The notes under the pieces: generated by a model
The model's database searches: none
The model's input: only the letters and a program-made list of their open reading frames with translations
Told to the model about the DNA's origin: nothing
Shown: positions 31,867-42,461 of the stretch, piece after piece
Layout of the letters: each line of letters begins with the position of its first letter
How positions within the stretch are numbered: the stretch's first letter is position 1
Assembly: GCA_900095095.1 (NCBI GenBank)
Contig: FMBT01000426.1
Coordinates: 54,817 to 118,816, forward strand
Source: Fragilariopsis cylindrus CCMP1102
Taxonomy: Eukaryota > Bacillariophyta > Bacillariophyceae > Bacillariales > Bacillariaceae
DNA: 64,000 bases
Reading direction: 5' to 3'
Program-made: the position numbers and the translations under genes

Positions 31867-32964
31867 ATGACAGTATTATCGCATCCAAATAAGTACGGCG
31901 AAATGTATCCAACACATCTACTTGCAAAGAAACTCAACAATAGAGCATGCCGCCTTATTATTGTCACCACAAGAAAAGCAAGAGCAGGAGCAATAAGAGG
32001 TAGTGGTAATAAAAGTTGTTGTTTCAATGAAAGTATCGCACTTTTAATGAAAGCATTCAAACTAACAGAACATGATATATCTATGAATAATAATATCCAC
32101 AATAATGATAAGGTACCATGTATTTGTGAATTTTGTTGCCTCGATTCTTGTCTGACTACGAATAATAGTAGTCACGAACGCAACAACAAGAACCCTATTG
32201 TCAACAGCGTCGGTCTCTCTGGTAGCGGCACTACTCATCTTGGTGAAAAACAACAACAACAACAACAACAACAACATGATCATGACCGTGATTATGATAA
32301 TTCATCATCATCAGACGACGACGACGACGATGACGATGATAATGATACTGGTGGATTCGTTTATCAACAATTATTATTTATAACTAATCAGAGTATTGAA
32401 GAACATCATTATATGGGTGTTACGTTATCAATTGTTATACTATTCAATCTTGCTCTTGTACATCATTTGAAAGCAATATCAATGATTGAAGAAGAAAAAG
32501 AAGATAATAATAATGAAATAGAAACAACAACATCATCCTATTCATTGATAATGACAGAATTATACATAGCAACGAAATTATATGAACTTTCATATGAACT
32601 ACAGTGTAGGGAGCATGTAAGAATTGAAACTATACCTGTCAGTAATAACAACGTCAGTAATAACAACAATTATGTCAACAACATGAATAAACAACATTTA
32701 ACAAATTTACGATTTTTGATAATAATAACAAATAATTTAGGTGAAATACATCGTGTTATAGGTAATCAAAAGAAATATACAATGTGTTTACAACACTTAC
32801 TAAGTTGTATCATGTATATCGTTGATAACAATAGGAATAATTTTGACATCAGTGGTAGTAAGAGTCTTGTTCATATTTTACTAGATTCTACTGAATTTGT
32901 GGAGGGTGTGATTAGAAATATTTCGTCAATTGTTGTTACCACAATATCTGCATCTGCCGCATAA
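31867..32964 (+). CDS. TPR-like helical protein of an uncharacterised diatom family
   Basis: The 365-residue single-exon protein has a short N-terminal region ending in a segment that reads FNESIALLMKAFKLTEHDI (~52-70). A low-complexity insert follows with a poly-Gln run (~129-137) and an acidic run (~150-160). Two helical segments resemble tetratricopeptide repeats: SIVILFNLALVHHLKAISM (~189-207), then IATKLYELSYELQ, and LRFLIIITNNLGEIHRVIGN (~280-300) followed by KYTMCLQHLLSCIMYIVDNN. The spacing of small and aromatic residues is TPR-like, so a protein-interaction role is inferred; no enzymatic motif is seen. Several Cys residues cluster at ~90-105 (CICEFCCLDSCL), but no clear zinc-finger pattern is formed. 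The Met at 31867 is the first in frame; a (CA)n tract lies 300 bp after the stop. Confidence 0.65.
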   Translation: MTVLSHPNKYGEMYPTHLLAKKLNNRACRLIIVTTRKARAGAIRGSGNKSCCFNESIALLMKAFKLTEHDISMNNNIHNNDKVPCICEFCCLDSCLTTNNSSHERNNKNPIVNSVGLSGSGTTHLGEKQQQQQQQQHDHDRDYDNSSSSDDDDDDDDDNDTGGFVYQQLLFITNQSIEEHHYMGVTLSIVILFNLALVHHLKAISMIEEEKEDNNNEIETTTSSYSLIMTELYIATKLYELSYELQCREHVRIETIPVSNNNVSNNNNYVNNMNKQHLTNLRFLIIITNNLGEIHRVIGNQKKYTMCLQHLLSCIMYIVDNNRNNFDISGSKSLVHILLDSTEFVEGVIRNISSIVVTTISASAA

Positions 32965-33271
32965 TTATAAGGTGGTGGTATTATGGTATCATCACAACGA
33001 ATCGAATCGAATCGAATCGAATCTCAGCTAACTATGTCAATGCCATGTCTCATCCTAACACGAAAAGGAACTAACAATCAAAGCGCAGGTGGTACAGTAC
33101 AGTATCATCTCAACGAATCTACTCAGTTATCAATAATATCTTACCCTAAACAAAAGAACAACACCAACAATAACAACATTTTTTTTCTAAATCAAACCCC
33201 CTGCAAACTTTTTTGACTGGCTTCGCTTCACCAATAGTATTATTTTTGAAATTTACAACCCGACGGTTATA

Positions 33272-33299
33272 CATACACACACACACACACACACACACC

Positions 33300-33342
<43 letters not shown>
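33272..33342 (+). repeat. (CA)n microsatellite, ~70 bp
   Basis: Two long (CA)n runs are interrupted by a single CCCATA. Confidence 0.95.
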
Positions 33343-33984
33343 TGCGAATTCCTTTTTGATAGACACTTTTTTGGAATGAATCTTATCATTCATTCAGTAA
33401 CAGGCATCGTATTATACGCATCACACCACATCATATCGCATCACAATTAATACCTTTTACTTTCCCACCTTTGATTCAATCACTAACAACTTTTTACTAT
33501 ACAAAATTTTATGATATATATATATATATATACAAAACAACAATGAAGGAAATTTTATACACCTAATTCTGTTCCATCTTTTTTTTTCTTTCCTTGGGAG
33601 GGGAAGATAAAGAGCCATCATTTTATTCTCTATGAATTTTTATCACAAAAGCAACAATTTTAAAATCAATCTACCTATACTGCATAATTTTATATAAGAT
33701 ACTACTTATACATACTATTTTGTACTACTACTACTACTACTACTACTAAAGCTGTTCGAAACGTACAGAAAATTTGAAATATAAAATCGATCTAATTTAG
33801 AGCTTGATACGATTTTTCTTTCTTTTTTTCTATGATTAATATGATTACAGTAACTTCTCTTCCCGGGATTTCTTTTTTTCGAAAGTTACACCTATATCAT
33901 CATTCATTTTAATCCCTGTTTTGTATCTCACTTAGAATATCTATTTGCGTAATATATCCGTAAGACATTAGTTTGTTCGAATCG

Positions 33985-34145
33985 TTGCGACTCCTTCCCA
34001 TTCCTCGTAATATAGATCTGATCCGTTCGTTGCTTTCACCCATTCCTCCCCGTACTACATTAGTTCAATCGATCGTTGCGGCTCCTCCCCACACCACAAT
34101 ATAGATCGGATCCATTTCGTTGTGATCATCCATTCCATCCCCGTA
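33985..34145 (-). repeat. 3'-flanking minisatellite, inverted relative to the one at 27840
   Basis: Read on the minus strand, degenerate units contain GGGGAGGAATGGGTGAA, CAACGAACGGATC and GATCTATATTACG. The array begins about 75 bp beyond the LRR gene stop (34219), in the same gene-relative orientation as the array at 27840-28070. Confidence 0.8.
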
Positions 34146-34218
34146 ATATACGCTGTTGCTTCTTCGTTGACATCGACTATCTCACTTAAAATATCGATTT
34201 GTGCTTCCGTTTCTCTTC

Positions 34219-35995
34219 TCATTCATTACGTGTGTTGTTGTTGTTGTTGTTATTGATGTTACTGCCTTCACTAGAATTGTCATTTGTAATATTAGTAGTA
34301 GTACTACTACCATCTAAGATCTTCCACTCTTTGAGCAGATAGAAAAGTCCTGATGCACACTTTTTACTCTCCACTTCTTGGTTGATAGTAACAGTATCTT
34401 TACTATTATTAACATACATGTAGATTTCTGAGGAATTACTGTAAGCCCTCTCCAGTAGTAGAGGCCATAATGCACGATTCATAATTGGTCTATCCATAAG
34501 CTCCTTCCTTCCAGCTAGATTGATTCTCAACTTATACTCGATTTTTGGTTCGTATTCTTGATAAAGAGACGCATTTGCGCAAACGTTCGAAATACCATTA
34601 AATGTGTCAAGTAGAGTAACCAATGCATCTGTTTCACCACCGCCGTCTTCATCACATATTTGCGTCATAATCGGATTATCACTAAGATTCAATTTGCGAA
34701 GTTTGTTATCAGGTATCAATGGACCATGTTTGATTCTACGTTTGATTCTATCACCAATACCAGAAAGACTTTCAATGTTGTTACAAGTAAAATCAAGTGT
34801 ATGAAGATTAGGGAACCGTCCAAATATCAATCGTTTCAAATCGTCTTCATTTAATTGGCACCATCTCATCTTGATTGTAGTTAGGCTATGTCTAAAACAT
34901 AAATCATCATTTTGGAGAACATGAAGAATTTCATTTGAGTTTTTTCGTTTCATAAAATCAAATTTCAATACTTTTAGTGTATTTGAAAACATCTTTAGAA
35001 ATGACGACAAGTTAGAATTAAATGTTGTCTTTGAATGAGAATTGATAATCACTGCCTTGATTGAAGAAAGTTGAAGTCCTTCTGGAACGTTTTCAAACAT
35101 AGTACTAGTACATTGAAAAAAAGTAATTGTTTTGAGTAGAGGTAGATTACCAAGTTCCTTGGTAAGTAACGAACAATTCTTAAGAAAAATACCTCCAAGA
35201 CTTTGAAATTGATCAATTTTTGATGGTACTCCATTATTGGCAACATCATTTTCCATTTCAAGACGTAAAAATGTGATCTTGCCTGTTTTGGGATCTATCT
35301 TGATGTAATCCTCATCATTGAAATCAAAATAATCCTTGAATTCCATCGGTTCGTCATTAATAATCCCATTATTATGATCAAGATCTGCTAAATACTTAGA
35401 TAATATTCCAATTTTATACAGCGCATTCATCAAATTGTTGTATTCTTCTATATTCATAATGATATTATGAGGAACATGAGGCAGACATTGTTCCACAATC
35501 CGACGCTGTTCTGCGTCTGCATTTGTGTCTGCGTCTGCATCATTCTGACCGGGAACGAGAATCAACGAAGAAATGGATGCAAGTAAATACAAACAAATAC
35601 ATAGAAAGCAGAGAGGAGTGAGTACGGTACGTACAAGAAACATACACACACACACACACACACAACGTCATTCAATGACAATACAAATAGTAACGTACCG
35701 TCGAATAAGTGGCCAAACTATTAATCATTTGTTGCAATTGTGGATCCATCATTGTAGGATTATCCAGTAAAGAATTCATCATTGATACCATTTGTTCTGG
35801 TGATGGTTGCTGACCTGGTTGTGGTATGTTCATACCAGCAATAATACCACCGTTAGGCATTCCGCCGAAGGGATTAAAAGCATTGTTGTTGTTACTATTA
35901 TGATTATTACCGCCGGCGGCAGCAGCACCTTCACCTCCACCGCCCATTATACCAGCGCCTGTATCTGCTTCTGCTTCTACTTCTACTTCGTTCAT
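34219..35995 (-). CDS. Leucine-rich-repeat protein, probable ubiquilin-like first exon
   Basis: Exon 2 (35544-34219) encodes ~440 residues with irregular LRRs: LPLLKTITFFQC, LSSIKAVIINSHS, LKVLKFDFMKR, LTTIKMRWCQLNEDDLKRLI, FPNLHTLDFTCNNIESL and LRKLNLSDNPI. A conserved-looking C-terminal block follows (NLAGRKELMDRPIMNRALWPLLLERAYSNSSEIYMYV), then a Thr/Asn-rich tail. I propose exon 1 at 35995-35699, coding a Gly/Asn-rich segment and then SPEQMVSMMNSLLDNPTMMDPQLQQMINSL, which resembles an STI1-type motif of ubiquilins. A GTACGT donor after ATYST and a CAG acceptor before NDADAD are both phase 0, giving about 540 residues. If the exons were not joined, exon 2 could start at MCVCVCMFLV, but that N-terminus is a translated (CA)n intron tract and is unlikely. 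LRR call firm, fusion inferred. Confidence 0.7.
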
Positions 35996-37073
35996 GTTGA
36001 ATATAATTTAATCTAATTTAATTTATCAGCCGTTCGATTCCGATTAGGACTATGATTTAATTCGACTTCTATTCGTCGATTGAACTTAGTAATTTCTTGA
36101 ATGCTTTGTTGTTCGAGGGACGACAGTTGTTGATTGTATGATGTCGATCTGAATAAGACTACAACAAGTACAGTACTGTGCGTAGAGATGGTTTGTCAGC
36201 TGTTGCAGATTGCTACTGTACTACTGTAGTCCTGCACTAGTATTGTGTACTGTACTCTCTGTTTTGCGGGACTACTAGTACGATTGATTATCGTTGATTT
36301 GATTTGACTCGAATTGTGAATGTGTCATTTTTTGCACTGCATCCTCGATGAAAGAGTTGGCACGTGGCTGCTTTTTCAAGAAAAAGAGCTCTACGACTAC
36401 TTTGCTACAGTACATTTAACTTCTACCGTTAAAAGGAATGCTTTTTGTTGCGCTGGTCCACACTCTCATTATTTTTCTGGCGCGAATGTAATGTGTAGAT
36501 ATAGTAGTGTTCATTATTCGATTCATTCGATTCATTGATTGATTCGATTCATTCGACTCAAATATGATAGTCCAATCAGTCTAGTCACGTTCTCGCAGGA
36601 GTGACGCATAATAGATTTTAATTGGCGTCATGAAGGAAATTTTTTGCTGGATTTGCAATCATTGTTTTAAACGGTTCCAATCATCTTTTGTTGCTTTCTT
36701 CTCTTTGTTGTGTGTTGTAACTTTAGTTAAGTTAGTGATGCGATTGCCATCAACAATTTTATTTTATGAAGTGCCAATCGAAACTGTTTATCTTGAACTT
36801 TTAGTATCCTCATCCATTGGCATTTCACTTACTCAATCGTGCGAAGAGAGACAGAACAACACCGATAACTTACTTGCTTCTTACTGTACATGCATTGTAC
36901 ACAAATTTTCCGGAGAAGTAGACAACAACAAGAATTAAAAAAAATCTCATTCATGTCTACTAATAAATCCTCGTTCAGATAACAAGCAGTTTAGTTTGGG
37001 GGTGTTGACATTCTTGGGCAAAATAATAATCTCGTCACTTTTTTCTATATCCGATCCACAAATCATATACATT
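35996..37073. other. Divergent intergenic region between LRR gene and GH36 gene
   Basis: The region is AT-rich, with CATTCGATT-type simple repeats at ~36513-36560. A 102-codon frame at 36630-36938 with a hydrophobic N-terminal third is present, but I do not count it as a gene. Confidence 0.45.
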
Positions 37074-40000
37074 ATGACGATGATGATGATGATGTTAAGG
37101 TCTTCTACTACTACTTGTGCTGCCGACAATAATAAAATTCCATTCCGACAACGACGACGACGAAGAATATTGAACTCTTCATCTTCATCTCATTGTGATC
37201 ATCATCATCGTTGCGGGTTCTGCTTGTCATCATCAAGCTCTTATCATTGTTTTCTTCAGGTAATATTTCTACTGCTAGTAGTAGTAGTAGTAGGAGGAGG
37301 AGGAATATCTGCATTCACACCAAAGGCAACAATAACAATAGGAACGCCAAAACTATTGTTGTCATCAACACAAGAATATCAAAAACAGATACGACGACGT
37401 TCCTGGTTGGCGAGTACTACTACTACTTTCACTACTGCCGTCGAAGATTTAGCTGCCGTTGATGTGAATACTGATGTGAATACTGATGTTGATTCATTGC
37501 CATTGCTGCCATCAGCGCCATCCTCGATGAAATTAAATCGCAATGGTAATCATTTAGAACTGATCTTAGTCACTACTGAAGAAGAAGATGGACAGCAGGA
37601 ACCCATTGTACTGTTAGATGGATTATCATCCGACGTTTGGACGACAACGACGACAACAACGTCGTCGTCGTCGTCGTCGTCATCATCTGATTCAACAACA
37701 ACAACAACAACACCGTCGTCGTCATTTTCTTCAGTAGTTTTACAGACATCAGTTCCATCAATTGCAATTCAATCATTTGCATTAGGAAAGTTTCTACCAT
37801 CCACCACCACAATATTATCTAAGAACAATGACGACAAACAACAACAAGAAAAACAACAACAATACCCACATAAATGGTTAGCAGCAGCACGATTAAACCG
37901 TTATTGGATGGGTCCGAAATTTGGTGGTAGTACTAGTAGTACTGCACATAATGATCATGACGACGACGACGACGACGTTGCATCAGCAACAACGACGACG
38001 ATTCCAGTAGATACACAATTCTTTTTAATTGAAATCGAAAATCCAGCATTGCATACAAATTCAAACTCAAACTCAAATTCAAATTCATTATTACCGTATT
38101 ATGCAATCATGATGCCATTAGTAGATAGTGGATATCGTTCTACTTTGGAATCCTCCTCCTCTTCCATTGAGGACAGCAACAGCAACAATGTCAATAACAA
38201 GTTCAATAATAATAACAATAATAACCACGGTAGTATCATTGATGGTAGTAGTAACGACGATCAACGATTGACATTAGTTTCTTATTCCGAATCAGGTGAT
38301 ACTGGTAGTAGTAGTAGTGCTACTACTATAATGCCGAAACCAAAATGAAAAAAATGAATGGCATGTATATTGCGATACATGATAATCCATATGAATTATT
38401 ATCCAGAAGTTTTCAAGAAGTCTCCGATCTTCTGGAAGGTAGTTTTATACCATTGAGTCAAAAAAAATACCTACTGAATTTGTGAATCAATTTGGGTGGT
38501 GTACCTGGGATGCTTTTTATTCCAAAGTAACTCCCACAGGTATACTGAGGGAGTACAATCCTTGAATGATGCGGGTATACCTGTCAAGAATATTATTTTA
38601 GATGATGGATGGCAATCTGTCTCACCCGAATCATCATCACAATCTGACAGCAATAGTAGTAGTAACGAACAAAATGATGATGCCACAACTTTATCATCCT
38701 CGTTGTCATTGTCAGGAAGTTCCGATGTAATGACATCATCCCTCGTCATCAGAAGTACAAACAACAACGAATAATAAGGATATGAATAATTCTAATACTA
38801 TCGTGGATACGATTGGTAATTTCATTTCTAATATCGTTCTGAAGCAAGGTCATTCTCTTCGAATTTAATGGAGTTGTTTCGTCCTAAGCAGCAGCATGAA
38901 AAAGAAACGATAGTGGTATCGACGAATGGAACAGCTGCCATTTCGATCGAAAACAATAACAATACAATAAAATAACAATTTGGCCGCAGTAGCGGCAGCT
39001 GTAACAGCTACGACAACAACAGCAGCAGTAGTAATAGAGAAGATGACGACCGCTATTTTTAGTATTATTGCCACCACCGTCATCGCAGTCTATCAACAAT
39101 ATGTGGAAAAATCCAATTATGCCTCCTATCCCAGTAGGATCTGGACGTACCTGGCACGTAATTTTGTACCATTAAATGCAGGATTGTATAAATTTTTTGA
39201 CTCGGAAACTGATTTTGGACGACAATTAAATAATTTTCATCCAAATTCAAAATTTAATACGAATACTACTACTATTAATGAAAAAGAAGAAGAAGTAGAA
39301 GGGGATAATGATACCAACAGCAGCATCAGCGAAACAATAACAACAGCAATATGGAGTTAAAGGAACTTGTTAGAACACTCAAAGAGGATTGGAACGTTAA
39401 TCGTGTATATTGCTGGCATTCGTTGCATGGGTGAGTTTTTATCTGCATTTTACTACACATCGTTATACGATTTCTTTTTTCCTTGATTTTTTTTTCTAAA
39501 GTGTATGATGATAATAAAAATTCTGATCCAAAATTTGACTTACCCATTTTCTTTGGATCCTATTTCTCTCTTCTCGTTATATTATATATATATATAGATA
39601 TTGGCGAGGTGTTAGTAATGAATTGGGACAATCAATTAATATTGATGTTAAACAAATACGCACACGTGCATCAGATCATTTATTACGAATTGAACCACAA
39701 ATGGCATTTGATCCACCATCCTTATTTGGAGTTGGTCTGATAGAACAAGAACATGATCTAACCAAATTCTATAAACATTTACATGATCCATTAGTTGATG
39801 CTGGTATTGATGGTGTTAAAGTCGATGTCCAATCAGGTGTAACAGCTGCCGGGATGAGTTCTGATAATGATGATGGTGGTGGTGTACCCATTGCGAAACT
39901 ATATACACAAGCAATGGAAGAATCAGTTTCGAAACGATTTGCAACATCGTCCGGTGAAGCAATAGAATGTATTAATTGTATGTGTCATTCGACAGAAAAT

Positions 40001-41167
40001 CTATATCGATATAAAACAACATCAATTGCACGTGCATCGGATGATTTTTATCCAGCCCGGCCTGAATCACATTCGGTCCATCTTGTGAATGTTGCATACA
40101 ATACATTATTTGTTGGTGAAATTTGTTTACCCGATTGGGATATGTTCCAATCGAAACACAAATCAAGTGAATTGCATGCAGCAGCACGTGCGATGGTGGT
40201 TGCCCCGTATACGTATCAGATAAACCCGGAAATCATGATATAGATTTATGAAGAAATTAGTCCTACCCACTGGGCAGATATTACGTGCTCAGTTACCAGG
40301 ACGACCTACTAGAGATTGTATATTTACTGATGTTGGACGAGACGGTATTAGTGCGTTAAAGGTGTGGAATATAAATAATCGTGTTGATAATGGTAATGAT
40401 GAGAATGATGGCGGTGTCATTGGTGCATTTAATGGTAAGTTATTTGGTCTAGCAAATTTTGTTGTCTCGATTAAGGCAGTTCTATTCTATTTTGGTGTTA
40501 CACGTACTCATACTTTCCTTTTGCTGTATTTCTCTATAAAACTTACTATATTCTCATATGTAGTTCAAGGTGTATCGTGGAATTTTGATACCAACGAAAA
40601 TGAAATCTTGAACGCATCACCACCTGATGTGATTGCTTCTATCAAACCATACGACGTTGATAGCTTTCGTCGAAATATCCATCAGGGCCCATTTGTGATT
40701 TGGTCGCACAGAACGAAATCATTACAAGTACTACCCACCGGTGATTCGACTATTGAAACTGTACTTCACAGAATGAATGGGAAATTTTACCATCCAACCG
40801 GTACAACAAATAAAAAATCTGACATACACTGGGCGCCCTCGGCTTAGGCCATATGTTGAACTCGGGTGGTGCTTTAACAGATGTTGGTACTCTTCGTACT
40901 ATCGATGACGTTATTACGAAAGCAGATATTTCGTGTCGTGGACCAGGTACTTTTGTTTCGTATTGTCAACCACGTCCATTCCAAGTAATTATTCATCACG
41001 ATGATGATGATGACGACGACGACGACGACACCAATGGATCTTCGGATGATCATCACCAACTTGATTTCCGTTACAATAAGATAAATGGATTACTAGAATT
41101 CGATCTTCCACCCGAAAAAAATGAAAAGGGGGCGGCGCATCATGTGACAGTCGTATGGGAGCAATAA
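37074..41167 (+). CDS. Raffinose synthase/Sip1-like alpha-galactosidase (GH36), reading frame disrupted
   Basis: Conserved blocks occur in family order: HKWLAAARLNRYWMGPKFG (~37870), FVNQFGWCTWDAFYSKVTP (~38485), GVQSLNDAGIPV and IILDDGWQS (~38550-38625), ETDFGRQLNNFHPNSKF (~39208), VYCWHSLHGYWRGV across an intron at 39431-39597, GIDGVKVDVQ with the catalytic-type Asp (~39815), HLVNVAYNTLFVGEI and PDWDMFQSKHKSSELHAAARA (~40080-40190), LVLPTGQILRAQLPGRPTRDC, and MLNSGGALTDVG (~40855). A second intron is 40435-40563. The family makes or cleaves raffinose-type galactosides. A hydrophobic segment ending ISAFTPKA near residue 80 resembles a plastid presequence, but the true start is unclear. Single-base frameshifts occur near 38350, 38465 (A8 run), 38545, 38770, ~38870-39000, 39355, 40205, 40250 and 40830, with no clear base-substitution stops, so the break could be real decay or consensus error. 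Confidence 0.75.
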
Positions 41168-41195
41168 CATTATTTTTACGAGCTAGCAGTATAGT

Positions 41196-41308
41196 ACAGT
41201 AGGTCCTACTGTAAAAGTTAAAAGCAAATCTCAATATATTTAGACAACTTCCATCTTTCATCTTTTCATATATGTTACTTGCTATCCCTTAACATCGACG
41301 TACAAGTA
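41196..41308. repeat. Direct repeat copy 1 flanking the lumen-protein gene
   Basis: This 113-bp segment starts ACAGTAGGTCCTACTGTAAA and ends CGACGTACAAGTA, 29 bp after the GH36 stop. Its partner is at 43721-43838; the two differ by about ten substitutions and a 5-bp insertion. Confidence 0.9.
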
Positions 41309-41590
41309 GAACGTTATTTAAGAATACTAAGAAATGACCTATGTATCTATTAAACAAAAAAAGCTATCTTTCACTCGATCAAAGACTAGAGTACTGTCAG
41401 TGTACGCAGCGTATGTATCGTACCTACATCAGGTACTGTACGTATGTAGTAAAAAATATCGGCCTAATTAGTTTGATCCTACCGGTACTAATACGTGTAC
41501 CACAGTATTAGCAAAAATTATTTGCTACGCAGAGTAGCACACATTTTTCATTCCGTCCGTGTGAGTAAATCTAATTTTGAGTAAAGTCGT

Positions 41591-41637
41591 ATGGCACGCG
41601 AATAAAGGGCGTCTGGCGCAAAATTTGCGCGTGCCAT
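41591..41637. other. Nested palindrome / hairpin
   Basis: ATGGCACGCG (41591-41600) pairs perfectly with CGCGTGCCAT (41628-41637). Inside lies a second near-perfect palindrome, GCGCAAA-A-TTTGCGC (41616-41630), which would compete with the outer stem. Confidence 0.85.
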
Positions 41638-42461
41638 TCATATTATAACAACTATAAAAAATCATGATGTACTTATAAAAACCTACTTACATTTTCGTAC
41701 TATTTAATTTTACACAAATTCACATGCTGAAAATGACATATTTTCCGTTGAATACAGACACATCGACGTCCAGTATTATTGGACTATTTTATATTACCAA
41801 CGTCTTATGCCTGCGGCAGACGAGGGAGGGAGGGAATGGCACGGGATCTACTCTGTCTCTCTGACCTCGGGCACGAGATAACATAACAGATTACTTTTGA
41901 AAAATATTAATTAGTATAACCTCGCTCGGGTCGGGCACGAGATCCACTCCCGTCTCTCGCACTGGCACGAGATTAGATAACAGCTTACTGCGCGTCAGTC
42001 ATGGATTGATTATCAATAAATAATGTTTTCAATCAAGTGCACTTCTGTGGCGCGAATGACATGAGAATAGTGATTAATGAACAAGTACACGTAAGTAACA
42101 CTCGGCAAAGAACAATACGATACGGTGAAGCACAATAATGTAAGTAGGAATTTACATTATTGATAGTCCATAATCTAAATAATAGTGCATAAAGAAAGGT
42201 AAAATAAAGAAAAAAGATTAAGAAGGAAACACTACATTCTATAGATTGTCATAGCGAACTCGTACGTAAAACGGATCATTCCAACAACTTCTTTGAACTT
42301 GTTAAAAGATTTGGATCCAGCATTTGTCTAACGCATTGGAAGAAAACAGCTCAACAAGAAGTCCAATTGACGAATCATCAGACTGATATATAAATATCCA
42401 TAACGTGTATCAATCGGATCTTTGCTTCGATATCATATAATAAATACTCTATCTAAACACA

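Larger units (their letters stand above)
32965..34218. other. Convergent spacer rich in simple repeats
   Basis: It contains (CGAAT)n units at ~32999-33021, a long (CA)n tract at 33272-33342, an (AT)n tract near 33515-33531, a (TAC)n tract at 33724-33747 and the minisatellite at 33985-34145. No coding sequence is visible. Confidence 0.6.
41168..42461. other. Intergenic region upstream of lumen-protein gene
   Basis: It holds direct repeat copy 1, a hairpin-forming palindrome at 41591-41637, and GGCACGAGAT/GGCACGGGAT motifs repeated at ~41837-41990, each near CTCTGTCTCTC or CGTCTCTCGC. No other gene is visible. Confidence 0.5.

Noticed and set aside
36630-36938. A 102-codon frame with a hydrophobic N-terminus
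   Set aside because: No domain, no repeat or codon bias, and AT-rich intergenic composition; not enough to call a gene.
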